This document shows, in pieces, positions 1 to 12,929 of a stretch of DNA of 64,000 nt; the stretch's first letter is position 1; each line of letters starts with the position of its first letter. The notes under the pieces are model-generated. The model did no database searches. It was not told the DNA's origin and was given only the letters and a program-made list of their open reading frames with translations. Source of the stretch: Acanthaster planci. Its lineage: Eukaryota; Echinodermata; Asteroidea; Valvatida; Acanthasteridae. The stretch covers positions 2,565,294 to 2,629,293 of the forward strand of contig NW_019091369.1 in assembly GCF_001949145.1 (NCBI RefSeq). The letters are read 5' to 3'. Position numbers and translations under genes: made by a program.

Positions 1-198
1 TGTGGACTCTTCTGATATGCATTCTCAACTGATGCCACTGCCTCAGAAAATCCAATTCCTAACTTTTTCTTAGTCCCACTTTCATCCCCTAAAAACCAAC
101 TTCTCCTCACTCAAACCCAAACTGCTGAATGCCCCCAAACAAATACGATACGAGCCAGCAAAAGCAAACCAACAGAAGTACACCCCCTTGCCTCCCAG
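1..198 (+). other. Dynein heavy chain intron (3' part)
   Basis: Pyrimidine-rich DNA leading to the CTCCCAG acceptor at 191-198. I see no exon in it, so the window opens inside an intron of the dynein gene. Confidence 0.6.
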
Positions 199-3100
199 GT
201 ACGTAGGTGAGGTTGCTCTGGACTTGCCGGGCGTGGTCAAGCAGAGTACCCCCCTGACCCCGGTCCTGCTCCTCTACACCAAGGAAGGTGACCTAGCCGA
301 GAGGATGTTCCAGGAGTACGCTGCCAAGAAGCAGTGCAAGGCAGTAGTGGTGGCATTGAGTAACTCGGAGCAGAACGAAGAGAGGTCCATGAGGAGGTCC
401 ATACAGACTGCCATGCAGGAGGTAAGGGCGACACAGATGGTGACAAACACCCTCATACATCCTTACACATATGCCCACCTGCAAATCTGTATACACTTGC
501 ATTGGAATTGAATCTAAGTGACAGGTAGGACTCTCGGTACAGACAGTCATGCCAGAAGCAGTGATGATGTAATTTGTGACAGACACCCACATACAACCCC
601 TCACATGTGCCCCCAAAGTGTTGTAGGCCATGTTAAAGATTGCAGTTATTTTGGCATAGACATGGACACACGCCATCATGCACACTCTCACACATCATAA
701 GCCAAGTGATGTGGTATTGCAAGTTTGCTCAAGCCCTCGACGTTTTCATGCAATTCTAAAATGGAGTGAAACATCCATTTGATTTTCTGATTTCCAAAAG
801 TGTTCCTTTATGACTTTGATGAAAAAAAAAATTTACATTTGGCCCAGTTATCCATTTCGGAGGCGTGGAGCCCTGACTCGTCAGCTGTTCATCTGTGCAT
901 GTTATTACAGGGTCACTGGGTGCTGTTGCAGAATGCCCACAATTCCACCCACGTCCTGAACACCTTGGAGACCGTCCTCAAGGAGAGCAGCCATAAGCAC
1001 CAGATCGGTGACACCAACTTCCGTCTCTGGATCTCGGCCAAGATGACCCCCACCATTCCCGTCCGGCTGCTGCAGTTTGCCATCAAAGTAGTCGTTGATT
1101 CACCACGGGTGAGTTTGATTTCTTGTCTTTTTTCCTGACCGGAGCCAGCGTTGTAGTCCAAAACTTTGCAAGTCCTCGCAGTAACTACACAAGAACATCT
1201 TAAGGAAATCCAAGATGTATCAACAGAGTACCCTCCGGTTCTTTTCAGAACCACATCTACTAATGAAGAGATTGTCCTTGAGACTTTGGCCTGAAAATAA
1301 GAGCTGAACATTGTCAAATACTGATCAACAGTGGCTTCGATAACCCACACCCCACAGCCTCAGCAAGAAAAGTCACAAGTGAAATGCTAAATTGCGTTGT
1401 AAGATTATTTGTGGCATAGTTCCAACTGCTCATCTGACTCAACCCGGCCTGCTAACCCTGGCAAGCCGAATATGGTGAGATGTCTGTTGTAGTAAGAAGG
1501 AGGTCTTGGGTTAGACTCCCGACCGAGCAAGTTTAGGATTTTTATCGCAAGCCTTTGAACAGCACTGAGCTAGGTTAGAATAAGCATGACTGTATCCTCA
1601 GCAAGGCCTATACATTTCATTTTTCTAACAAACACTGTGATCTCTCCTCAGATCATGAAGGACAGCCTGCTGCGCTCCATGTCTCTGATTGATACCGACA
1701 CCCTCAAGCTGAGCTCGCGCAGCGAATGGCCCCCGCTGCTCCACAACCTTGCCATGCTTCACGCTACCATCCGCCTGCGAGGACGCTTCAACCGTGCCGG
1801 CTGGAACCACCCGCACACCATGGACTTTGGTTTCAACGAGATTAGCGTACGTTCTGAAACTGTCATCGCAGCTTTCAAACTGTAATGCGTTGCAGTGGCA
1901 AAAAGTTTGAAACATTTCTCAAACTTCTTACAGAAAAAAGTTGTGATTCCATGAATGTGATCCAACATACTAAAATGAGTTGTGCATTGCCAGAACCATG
2001 TTTGAGTTTAGGGGTTTTTGATAGAACGTCACACAATGTAAATCTGTAGGAACCTTCAACCTTTTCACCCACATCAAGGGCACATTGGTCAGGACGTGAG
2101 TGATACATCAAAACAGAGAGCTTAGTACTCTCTTTCTAATGCAAACAAGACACAGAAATGCTTCAAAATGGCCCCTGGACTGATTTTGTAGGATTAGGTC
2201 ACATATTATTGGGGCTTTGGCTATTTATTAACTGCCAGAGCTTATCTGGACAGTTTTTTGAGATTTCAACAATGCCCAAATTTTGCCAACATGTTACTGG
2301 CTTGAAAAAACAAAATTGGAGTTTGAGTTTTGTTTGTGGGGAGACATGGTTCCCTCGGGTCGTCTGTGAAGAAACAATATGCCTGACTGTGCGCCTCACT
2401 CACCCTCCCTTGCCGCCCCCTTGTCGCCCCTTCCAGGAGGCCATTCAGATCGCGGCCACCCCCTTCAAGGACTACACCACTTTGGACGGTGAGAGTCTCA
2501 AGGGAATCTCCTGGATCGGCCTGCGCTACGTCATCACCGAGCTGATCTATGGCAGCCACGTGACAGACGAGTATGACCAGGCCAACCTGTCGGCCATGGT
2601 GGACTACTGGGTGGGGCCCAACGCCGTCAAGCGGGAGTACGAAGCCACCAAATGTAAGCTGGCAGAATCTCACAGAAAAAGAAGTGGACCTCGGTCTCTC
2701 CTTGTAGCAGATCTCTTGTGCCTCTGAAATTCCCCCTCAAGATTTTCTCTCTCATATTGAAAAAAAAGAACCCTGTTCCATTTGTTTGATGCATCTTTAA
2801 AGATCCAGTGAAGTAAATCTCTCAGTTCTGAAATTACGTGCAGTTTCGGACAGAATAGTAATAGGCAAAGTTATTAAAAGGGTAAACATAAATTAACTGC
2901 TTGACTTTATGTAGCAAAGTTTTGACTTGGTTTTCTTAGACTGAAATGGTTTCATGTGAATGTGAAATTCTGCCAATATTTTTCTTCAGTACGCTACAAG
3001 ATCCCAGCCGCATTTTTCAGCAACAACGTCCGTCTGACAGCTATTATGCAGGCTCTAGAATCAATGACCAATCACAGTTTGGATGTGCCCGAAGCTTGTA

Positions 3101-6100
3101 ACATCCACACGTCAACCGAGGTAGGTGCCTTCTACCAGCAATCAAGGACATATTCTACTCTTCAAAAGCCTGCTAGTAATTTTGCAAGTGGGCAGTATAC
3201 AGTCCTTTGCAAAAGCTTAGGACCACCCATCGAAAATGCATTAACCTGAAGGAAAACCATACTTAAATCAATCAACTTATGTTTATTTCCAATGTGTAAC
3301 CTTGGTGCCTTGGTAGAACATTTTTGACTACATTTCCATGATTTGACATGTTAACAGTCTAATATGCTGCCTTGCAGACAAAATGTCATACAAGACCTGC
3401 CTTTGCAAAAAATTTCATTCAAATGGGTATATAGCACTACACTGATGTCATGCACCACTGTAAAATCATGTTCGTTCAGTGAAACAGTGTAATGCAGGCC
3501 CAGTGACAAAAATACCAACAACATTAAAGGTGGTCTTCAAACTTTTGGAAATGACTGTATATGGAGTGAATTAGTGAATATGTGGGGAAGGATTAGTAGG
3601 TAAAAGGATTTGTAGGTAAAAGGATTTGTAGGTAAAAGGATTTGTATTTGTGGGAGATGAACTTCACTATTGTTTAGGTCAGACGATTTGTTTGAAGGTT
3701 CTGGGATTCTCTTCTGATAGTTGTGCAAGTTCTGTAAACGCTTGAAATTTGTTTTTTTTTGCAGAAAGGTAAACGGTGCGTAATGTGACACAATGAGATG
3801 AAATACTTGATTTTTGAATTGACTGTGACCATTTGAGATATTGTCAAGAGTATCATAGTTTATTACTGAAAATATTGGTGTTGAAACGGTTTGTTTTTAA
3901 CCTCATTACTTGAATGCACGTCAAATCATCCCCCCCCAGGCTGATGCACCCCGCTAAACTCTAATAACGGCATGGCTTAGCTGCTAGAATTTCCTGTCAA
4001 GAAGCAAAAAAAGTCCATCGTCTGCAGGTTGCATACTTTCGGCATTGTAAAGCTACAGAATAATTGCTGTTGAGCCACTCGTCCTAAGATAAGCTCTGAC
4101 TGCGTGTGATTTGCTCAGTATAGCCTGAGGGAGGGGGGGTGTGTCCAAATCAAGTGGCTGCGGCTAGGATTGACACACATGTCTATAGCAGTTGGCTGCA
4201 GCCGCAAGACCAGAAGCTTCCATAGCCACATGTGTTAATTCTAGCCACAGCCCGTAACTTTCAGACACAGCCTAAGGCTGCTTCCAAATCTGTTGTCTCG
4301 AGCTAGGTCTAGGTCTTCGCAGGGACACACTGACGATAGACATGGCTGCTAGCTAGTTCGTTTCAGCTTCATAACGCCCTCTGCAGCTTTCACACAAAGC
4401 CAACAGCCACTTAATTAACTTACCATTATCCCATCAGCAATAATTGTCTCTTATTTTCGCCGTAATTTCATTGCATTGTGTCTAAATAGGACGATGGCCG
4501 ATTGATGGTAAGCCCATGAATAATGAGTACATGAATGTCATTGTGAAAGTGTGCGAATCGTTCTAACAGTGTGCTGTGAACTGACTAACTGTTTGACAAA
4601 TACATTTTTGGCATGTTCTTTTCCTCCTCGTGACATTTTACATAATATTTTGCTCCTTGTCGCCCAAATTTTTGCATTGCTTATTTTGCAATGGTCCGTT
4701 TAACCCATTCAATATGTCTTGTTCTTCTTTTAGTCCTCTCCAACAAACCAGTGACACAAGAAATGAAACATTCCTCCTCCCCAAGGAAAAAACTACCCTT
4801 TTTGTGTTTTTTTGGTGAATTTTTGTGTTTGAATTTTTGATGAATCTTTAAACGTTTGCAGAGCCGAGCTCGGTCAAAATCAGCTGCAGAAATAGCTTGA
4901 AATCACACGTAGCTCAATGCATTTAGCTTAGATGTAAATTTTGAGTTGCATGTTGCGTGCTTCACACTGGTAGCATTTTTGCAAAGTGTATATTTTTTTC
5001 GACCTCGTGTCTTCTTTGTCAGTGCATGTCTGAACATCACTTCCTTTCATTTTCACTGTACCTAATACCTCCCACATCCTCTGACCTGTTTCCCACCCGA
5101 TGTCTTGTCTTAATTATCAAAATAATTTCTTTCATAAGTACCAGATTGATGCACGTTTGTGTTTTCCAGAATGCCTTTTTAACTTCCAAGAGAGTCACCT
5201 GCGTGGCTTCTTATGTGTTTTGTCTGAGAACTACCAGGAAATAAAAATCAGAAAATTCTTCATCAGAAAGTTCGTTGAGATATCTTGTGGAAAGGAAAAC
5301 AAACATGAGTCACAGGAACAAGAGCTTTGTTTGATTGCCTTTTGGGATTGGAGAGAAGCCCACTCAAACAGATGTGACTTAACCTCTGGAAGCCAACATT
5401 ATTTGAGCTTATAAACACTTTTAAGTCATTCAGTATAATTTCACATCATAGAGCGTTTTCGAAACGTGTGGACTCGACTTAAAGTTTGGTTTCGCTGGTT
5501 CCAGCCATTTTGAAGTAGCGTTGGAAACCACATGTTTGAGCTCTGACTGGCGCCATCGCAACTGAAGTCTAAGCCAAATCCTCTCGTTTCAAAAACACTC
5601 ACAGTAAAGGTGTTCCACAATCATACAGGCGGAAAAATACGAAACAAGAATACGATCGATCTAATCACTGGAATCTGTCGTCTCTGTTTATACTTCTCTC
5701 AGACCCAGCTTGGAGACGATCAGTATATCTACACGCGACTGAATGCCATTCTTGACTCCATGCCAGCATCCAGGACACTCAGCCATGTACTACAGCCCCG
5801 CCCTGCCACACCCTTCAAGGGTATGTGTATAAAGGGTGTGTCTCGCCGTAGAATAAAGTGCCGTGAATGGTCCTAGAGGAAACCATCTGTTTTCATTGGG
5901 AAGATCTCGGAGGAGGGTTGACCAAGTTGTCAATTTTGAGGAATTTTGCATCTGTGCATTGAGTACGGACAGTTTTAATTGGATCGTAATCGTGGTTCAG
6001 ACTTCCATTCCTGGCTCTGTCATTAGCTAGTGTCAATGGAGTCACCATGTACCCTCAACATGGCTGACATGTGACATCGTATGTGTGAGTAATAGCATTC

Positions 6101-9100
6101 AACCTTATACTCTGTGTGTGAAGGGTCAGTCAGTGTGACTGTTAGTGCCTTGTACGCCAGTTATGTTTTGATTGGCGCATATTGCCAAATCTGATAACTT
6201 CTTCTACTTGTTTTCTCTCACAGGTCCGTCGGTTGCCAGTGTGAACGGGAGCACCATGTATCCCAACGTGGCCGCAATGGGCATATACGCCAGCGCCAGC
6301 ATAGCGGCCGTGCACGGCAGGAAGGAACAGGAACTCTGGGAGATCTGCCACACTATGCTGAACAAGGTCCCCCGGGGTTGGAACAGGGTGAGCTATCGGA
6401 TCCGTGCATGCATGGACAAGCGAGGGTGCTCTTTAAGGTCACCCACACTTGAGATTTTTCTTGGGATGGAGGTCAAGCAATTTTTCAGGAGGGTGTGAAC
6501 AGAACGTTTCAAGAATGATTGAGTTTAAATGACGGTTTCGGTTTTCTTGATTTCCCAGCTTTCTTGAAGGGGGTAAGAAAAGATTAAACTTCCTTAGATA
6601 TGCCACAGCTTTCCCGGCAAAATATAGCGAAATGGCATTTCTCTATGCTTTTCCTAAATATTCACTTTGGATGTTGGCACAGGAGTACGTAACTGAGCGG
6701 GTGCGTAAGACAGGTGGGGACACGCCCTTTAATCGCTTCATCCTACGAGAGATCGACCTCATGCTCAAGCTGCTAGTGGACATCAAAACATCGCTGCAGG
6801 TAAAACGAATAGAAACATTTTACAGTATGGCTGCTGAATGAGAGTTGGTGAAATGAAGAAGATTTAAGATGCTAAGAAGGGTCTTTTCTTGTTTTGAAAC
6901 AGTTCAAAAGTTTATTACTTTGGTGGTGAATTGGACATTTGCACCTTCTGTGGTGTGTTTCTGGTGGGAAATGACGTGTTAAGGCGCCTTTCCATGTGCG
7001 CGTCAACACTTGCTTTGCGTATCTGTCAAAATCGCCTCCCGGGAGTGATTTTGGCGGCCATGCACATGTGTGTTATGTTAATGGAGTCAATTTTTGTGCC
7101 CATGAAAGAGAAACGCATGAACGCATTGTGTACGCAGTGCACTCTAAAAAAAGTACATATGGATAGACGCCTTTAACGTGTTCATCTTTTCTATTAGTGG
7201 AACCCACCTGTGATTTGATAAGCTACCCTTCCCCCCCTCACTTCCCTCTCTCAGATCCTGTTGCCAATCTAAAAAAAAAAGTATTGGAACAATATCTTGA
7301 AGGAACAAATTCAACTTTGTTCACACTCTCAGAAATTGAAGGCTCTAACAGAGAAGCCCACTGAAGTATTTGGTGACCAGATGTCGGAGACCCTGGTCTC
7401 CATAGCGGACGACCTCTACCACCATCGCATCCCAGCTCATTGGTGTGACCTGGCCGGGGACTCCATGCCACCAATCAACTGGCCACTGGGACAGTTCCTG
7501 AATGACCTATCCCTGCGCTGTCAACATCTGGAGCGGATTATCATACAGGTCAGTTAAACCGCCTCAACCGGTTCCATCCTCCAGTTGTCTTTAATTTCAA
7601 CAGGTGGTAAGGCGTGTCAGACAGGTTAAGCAAGTCCACTTAAACCAGTTAAAGGTTAGTGGAGGTGGTATGGATTATCAGACATGCTTTGTAACTCTTG
7701 AAACCAGTTTAGTCTGAGAACTGTTGTTAACCATCTGATGTTGATGATCAAGTTAACTTTGTTAACGTGTTTAGTTATGGAAGCATCATTGGTTTCAGTA
7801 TCTCTTGTGAAGTTTGCAGTTTAGGTGACCCATTCGAACCCATTTAATCTAGATGGGTCATTGGTTTCAGCTACAGGTGTGAGATATGAGGTACTTGCTG
7901 CCGGGTGGAATTTGAAGTCGCATGACGTAAAACCGGGAGATTTTCAAGATTTTCTGTTTTCAAAATTCTTTAAAAAATCACAGCTTCATTTACTAGACAT
8001 TTACACCACGTGAATAATTGTCTGGTGACTAATCTGACAGACAACATCTATAAACACCCAAGTATTTCAGCCAGACCTGCCGCCTTGTAAAAAGAGCCCA
8101 GATTGTGCAGTGTTATGTTGCTCCCGAAACTGGCACAGTGCACTAGTGGCGTCTTGTCAAAGGGGGCCAGATTAGCGTACAGTGGTATGTATCGCTCATT
8201 GCTAGGGCTGGAGCGCTTTTGTCCCTGGTGGTAATCCACTCGTGCTGAATAATCTCTCAAAATACGGACGGATTTCCTCCGCTATTGACAACTGAAAAAA
8301 AATGTTAGCAATTCCCAGCAGCTCGTTCTTTTGTTCCGAGTACAGTCTTTTGTTACAAGGCCTAGCTCGTTTGTCTGGTTTCGGGCTCCCCAGTTTCGTG
8401 TATAAAGCCTATGTGCCCGAACCCGGGCTCCCGGCAGCATATGGTTAAACAAGGTTACTTAACCCATTTAAAGCAGTCTAACTGGAGACATATAATTGGT
8501 CTCATCACCTGTGAAGTATAATTGTGTGGCAGGTAATTTGAACAAGCTTCTCTTTGTAATATAAACCTCTCAAATTTTCCCCCTTTCAAGGGTCGGGATA
8601 AGTTCCCAGCCTACTGGCTAGGAGCCTTTTTCCATCCCAAGAGCCTCCTTGCCTTGCTGCGTCAAGACGCTATCCGTTCCTACGGCAACAGCACCAGCCA
8701 GGTGGAGCCGTTTGTCTTCCAGACAGAGATCACTGCCCGAGACAAAGATCACGTGAGTCATTAATCTAGCCCTTTCTGTACACCTTCTGCTTCCGTTCTT
8801 ATTAGTTTAAGAAGCTTAGTTCCTGGTTGAACTTGTTTTGAGTTGAGTTGAACTCTTTTTAAGCCAAAGGTATAGGGAGCGGGTTGGAATTACTGACCAC
8901 ATTAGGCACAGATGCGGCAGTCATGCAATGGTTAGAATTTAATACTCGAACTGAAATTTCAAATTTGTTCCTCCCTCTTGTTAAGGTGCGAGACCCGCCC
9001 CAGGAGGGCATGTTTGTGTACGGCATCTACATCTGGGGTTGCACCTGGGAGAAGACCACGGGTGAGCTGCAGGACACACCCCCGCGACACGGCCCCACCC

Positions 9101-9312
9101 CTCTGCCCATCGTCCACGTCCTCTGCATGCCGCAGAGTGAGAAGCCCGCCCTCAGTGACCCCCAGAAGGCTGCCGAGACCTTCAACTGCCCTGTCTACCC
9201 AACGCGTATAAGCTCACGTGAGCCCGTCTTCACCATGGATGTCCGGCACGACAACGTGCCGGCCAGCAAGTGGGCGCTCCGGGGGATGGCGGCCACCATA
9301 CGGCCCTATTAG
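199..9312 (+). CDS. Dynein heavy chain, C-terminal part (AAA6 to C-terminal domain); divergent, possibly DNHD1-like; 5' end outside window
   Basis: Eleven spliced exons: 199-421, 911-1108, 1652-1846, 2437-2653, 2990-3120, 5703-5820, 6224-6387, 6683-6799, 7333-7548, 8591-8752, 8986-9312 (stop TAG). All have AG acceptors and GT donors, and phases agree at the junctions I checked. The product aligns by eye with the last ~600 residues of dynein heavy chains. Landmarks are GHWVLLQNAHNS (the usual WVxLQNCHL), FRLWISA, the GWNHPHTMDFGFNEIS stretch (usually GWNIPYEFN), WIGLRYVITELIYGSHVTD (usually the Y.GGRVTDDWD motif) and, at the end, GIYIWGCTWE followed by WALRGMAATIRPY. Dynein heavy chains are ATP-driven microtubule motors; this part carries the AAA6 module and the C-terminal cap. 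Several motifs differ from ordinary axonemal or cytoplasmic chains (no GH-STNF motif before the end), so I suspect the divergent DNHD1 branch. That assignment is from memory and only about even odds. The motor's P-loops and stalk lie upstream of the window. Confidence 0.88.
1440..1540 (+). repeat. tRNA-derived SINE-like fragment in dynein intron
   Basis: The segment ATGTCTGTTGTAGTAAGAAG followed by GAGGTCTTGGGTTAGACTCC resembles a tRNA anticodon arm, variable region and B box. A related unit occurs on the minus strand at 35030-35112, which suggests a dispersed tRNA-derived SINE rather than a working tRNA. It lies in the intron between exons 911-1108 and 1652-1846. Boundaries are approximate. 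Confidence 0.45.
3591..3648. repeat. Short tandem repeat, ~16-bp unit
   Basis: Three to four copies of a unit reading TAGGTAAAAGGATTTG, inside the large dynein intron (3121-5702). Apart from this and the inverted repeat at 4120-4300 I see nothing recognisable in that 2.6-kb intron. Confidence 0.8.
4120..4300. repeat. Imperfect inverted repeat (foldback) in dynein intron
   Basis: The left arm (about 4156-4195, GTGGCTGCGGCTAGGATTGA then ACACATGTCTATAG) pairs with the right arm (about 4217-4255, CATAGCCACATGTGTTAATT then CTAGCCACAG). Outer flanks (TGTGTCCAAATC near 4140, AGGCTGCTTCCAAATC near 4275) extend the similarity less well. It is probably a degraded MITE. Confidence 0.6.
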
Positions 9313-9660
9313 GGTGGTCAGTTTCATCCCCTGACCACGGCAGACCAACCTGCAAGAAACGCCCATATTCTGCTGCTTTAACCCCTCTTTTCCCCGAACC
9401 ACGAATTTACAAGTCAAAAATCTGACTTATGTCTTGCACATACGTACATGTATATTAATATTTTTTTCCTAAAATTGTCCACGTTAAAATTTAAATTCTT
9501 TCTCTGTGCCAGTAACCCCAAGCTTTTCAATGGTGATTTGTTTCAGAGATTTGCAAATCAATTGCAATAATATGGTTGTTGATTTTGTCATAAAGCTTAC
9601 ATGTAGCATGTTTATAATTTAAACTGTGGTTTGGAAAATAAATTGTCAATTGTTTTCAAC
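9313..9660 (+). other. 3' UTR and poly(A) signal of the dynein gene
   Basis: AT-rich sequence after the TAG stop. A canonical AATAAA at 9637-9642 is a likely polyadenylation signal. Confidence 0.55.
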
Positions 9661-10940
9661 TTTTGAATATTCTGTGTTTCCGGAAAAGACCCCCCTAAAA
9701 AAAAAAACACAAATAGCATTCAGTATTCCTTTCAGTGGAAAATGAATGAATGATTGACTAAAATTTGTTGTAAATAGTGTACAGAAAATAACTTTCCGTC
9801 CACTTTGCTGATTTTGGAATCTATTTATTTTCCTCAAAATGAATTGTTTTTAGATCACTGTTAGTAAATTTTGCATACAATTTTCCATTTCACTTCAGGT
9901 AGAAAATTCTTTCTAATGTTTTACTTTGTAAAGATTTACATGCAGGTCGGAAGAGACTCTTTTAGTTTTGATTGAAATCAATTACAAAACTTATTCGATG
10001 TTTGCTGTTCCGTCCAGCTCATTTTTACCGTATTATTGGATTTTACATTTGTTGTGTTTCAGAAGTTGAAACTTTGTGTAATTTAGTAAAGAAATGTTGG
10101 TTTAATTATAGATATCACTTGTTGGTTTATTTGTTCCTTGAAAAAAAAACACTTATTTTTGGAGCTTGAGCTTTTCCTGCCTTGTTTTACAGATCTAGTC
10201 ATCATTTTGACTTGGTTCGAATGCCCTCTCTTGCTGTTGTACTAGTTCACCCTCGGCCGCATTAGTTTCCTACCCACTTTAATTAATGGTATGGCCTGCC
10301 TGAATGAAGGTGGGCGGGGACGGGAAAGGGGATTTCTCTAGGCGCGGCCCTTGTGATTCGAAACCGCCCACACGCCACCCCCTTTTTTTGTTTTTTTTTT
10401 TTTATTGATATTGGCTTTTGATCGAATATCCCTGTGGTCCGCTGTGGCAAGTCAATTTAAAGCATTTTTGTAAGCCAGTTGAAATTTGTTCAAAATCGCT
10501 GTTGTGAGAATTAAATAGAGGGCGCCCTTCTGATGAGAAATACGAGGCGGAAAAAAAAGCCGCCCACAGTGCTATAGCGTGAGGGGCCGGGGAGCGGCGA
10601 AGAGTCTGGTACCGGTCCAAATGTTTGCACAGCGATTCCAGTTCAGCAGTTGGGAGACGGTGACTCCACAAATATACATGTCGGAATCGAGAGTACCCGA
10701 ATGGAACGAGTGTCATTCCATTGCAGGTAGGTTGCTTCATGTTTTCCCAAGGCTTTTCATCATATCATATTTGGTCAATTTCCTATGTTTTGATTCGTTC
10801 TAAGTCAATTCCGGTGTTTTTTGGTGGTAGTATGGATACCGCAAATTTTAGTCACTGCCAACATTACAACATAAACCCCATGCAACATGTGCAATCCCAT
10901 GCGTGGACATCAATGGAAAAACACCGTCATTACGTCAGGG
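9661..10940. other. Intergenic DNA, no gene seen
   Basis: AT-rich sequence with homopolymer runs (for example the T tract near 10381-10403). I find no splice-bounded coding sequence or RNA gene in it. Confidence 0.5.
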
Positions 10941-11012
10941 TAAGCCCCACTAGTGTGGCACGGACTCTCACTCCCGCTCCATCCTTGCCACACTAGTGGG
11001 GCTACGTCAGGG
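10931..11012. repeat. 62-bp hairpin insertion flanked by 10-bp direct repeats
   Basis: The arms AGCCCCACTAGTGTGGCA (10943-10960) and TGCCACACTAGTGGGGCT (10986-11003) are perfect 18-bp complements around a 25-nt loop. The block is bracketed by TACGTCAGGG at 10931-10940 and again at 11003-11012. This looks like a target-site duplication, which would mean a tiny insertion of the hairpin. Confidence 0.75.
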
Positions 11013-11182
11013 TCAGACCATACATTCCATAGATTCTGAAAATGCTTTGGCCTATCGTGGAGTAGGCCTACCCTAAATTCGCGCATACAAATATTCGCGC
11101 ATTCAACTTTCTCTTTGTGAAACTCTTGATTGAAATTATGGACCAATTTCAATTTAGACCGGTAAACAGGGCCTGCTGACGA

Positions 11183-12412
11183 ATACTCCTCCGTCGTAGA
11201 CTGGGCCCTGTCCCGATTCATAGGGATTTCTTTCGAAAAGTTTTATCCGGGGTATCCAGGGGCATAACTAAACATCCGCTTGATTTTATGAGATGAACTT
11301 GCACCGGTATGTTCACTACTTACGGGGTAAACTATCCCCTAGGTTGCTTATTGCAGAAAACTCGCCTTTTCCTCGTTTGGACATGTTGGAGGAAAAACAT
11401 GATGTTGCTTGGTTTTTTGCTGTTTTCCCACTCTGGACGAATTTGTCCCACTTGCACTAAACTGTTTCGCCCCTTTCATGTCAAGTCATAGAATGCTAGC
11501 TGCGCTACCAATGATTTGCCGTAATCAGTGTGTGACTAGACAGGGAACCAGCCAAGGGCATTGCATATTAACTGTGACTCAAAACAGCCGTGATCTTTCA
11601 TGAGTACTTAGATCGACAGGTACTCTCGCAGATCTGAACGAGATCCGTAGGTGCTGAAGTCTGGTTGCAAACTAGACAGGCTCTCATACAACAGGGTACC
11701 ATTACTTAACCATACAAAGGATTCTGTGTATTAATGTACATGTCAAGCCAAATTCGTCCGGGGAGGGAAAACTGCAAAAAAGGCAGCATTTTTTCCTCAA
11801 ATGAGGAAAAGGTGAGTTTTCTACAATTAGCAACCTAGCGGATGGTTTACACCGTATTAGTGAACACACCGGTGCAATTTCAGCTCATAAAATCAAGCGA
11901 ATGTTAACCCTTTGACGATAGGAATTTCTTCCCGAAAGCCGACTCCAAGAATTCCAGCCTCGCTTGGCCACGAAAGCCACCTGCCAAACCGCAAATTCTC
12001 GGTTTGTGGCCCTGCGTGCTCTGCATCCTTTGAATTACACGGTGAAAAGGCTGATTGTTCGGTGGCATGCGGCTCTACTCACCCTTCCACATTCCCGTTG
12101 CCTCTTTTCAAAGTAGGGACTATTGTGAAGCTGGTGATCATGATGCAAATTTGGTCTTTTCATTTCTGGGCTATGCACAAAGACCAATTACCATATATAC
12201 AAGATCCAGGGTCTGCCTTCTTTCATCGTGTTCGCTCGAGCGTTGGCTGAGAATACTAGCTGAAAAGCGGGCTGAGGATCTCAATTTTTACGGCGTGTCT
12301 AGCCGCCTCCTGGCGCGAAGGAGTTAAGTTATGCCCCCGGATATCCCGGATAAACTTTTCGAAAGAAATCCTTATGAATCGGGACAGGGCCCAGTATACG
12401 ACGGAGGAGTAT
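11183..12412. mobile_element. Foldback (long inverted-repeat) element, interrupted in its right arm
   Basis: The left arm, 11183-11444, is an imperfect reverse complement of the right arm, 11750-12412, once the insertion at 11908-12323 is removed. The outer end reads ATACTCCTCCGTCGTA on the left and its complement on the right. The inner arm ends at GGACGAATTT (11435-11444) and AAATTCGTCC (11750-11759). About 305 bp of loop separates the arms. No transposase is encoded, so it is a non-autonomous foldback or MITE-type element. The TA at the outer end would fit a Tc1/mariner-type target site, but that is inference. Confidence 0.75.
11908..12323. mobile_element. 416-bp TTAA-flanked insertion (piggyBac-type MITE candidate)
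   Basis: TTAA occurs at 11904-11907 and 12324-12327. The ends begin CCCTTTGACG and, read inward from the right, CTCCTTCGCG, so the terminal repeats are short and imperfect. The uninterrupted left arm of the host foldback shows the matching site as GCATAACTAAACATCCGC, while the right arm after excision of the insert would read GCATAACTTAACATTCGC. Exactly one TTAA is thus accounted for as a duplication. TTAA duplication and CCC-type ends are characteristic of piggyBac-family insertions. No open transposase is present. Confidence 0.65.
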
Positions 12413-12929
12413 GTTAGAATTATCGCCACATCGTCAGATCGTGCTGTTAGATTGAGCGATGCCGATAGTGCAGATTGACTGATCACGACCCAGTACCATC
12501 AAGTATACCTTGTAAAAACTCTGCCTGTCCTTTTCCAGCCAAGGTTAAAAACCTGCCTGTACCCTTTCTCAGGAAAAATCTTTGAAACTGACACCCCTCA
12601 GTGCTCCTTGAAGCTTTATTTCAATTGCACCCTCTGTCTTGAAAGGAAATGAGAGCACTTGTTCCTCAGTGTTAAAGATGTGTGTAAAGAATAAATGGGG
12701 CTTCGGAATTGTGAACAAACAAAAACTGCCGTCAAAATTTGTTTTTTGCCTGTCCTCAGGACAAAATACCGAAGTCCCTGGGAGTTACGTCAACTTCATC
12801 CAGTCAGCTACATGCAACTCTTCATAATCCCTCAGGGTTTGGCTTAAAAAGCATTCCTTTTGTGTTTGTTTTTGCATTTATTTCGTTAGTTATTTTCTGA
12901 TGTGAGGCTCAAAGATTGAGGATTTTTCA
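12413..12929 (+). other. Presumed promoter and 5' UTR region of the USP16/45 gene
   Basis: This is 517 bp between the foldback element and the USP start codon. I see no TATA box or other decisive motif and no coding sequence. Confidence 0.4.
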
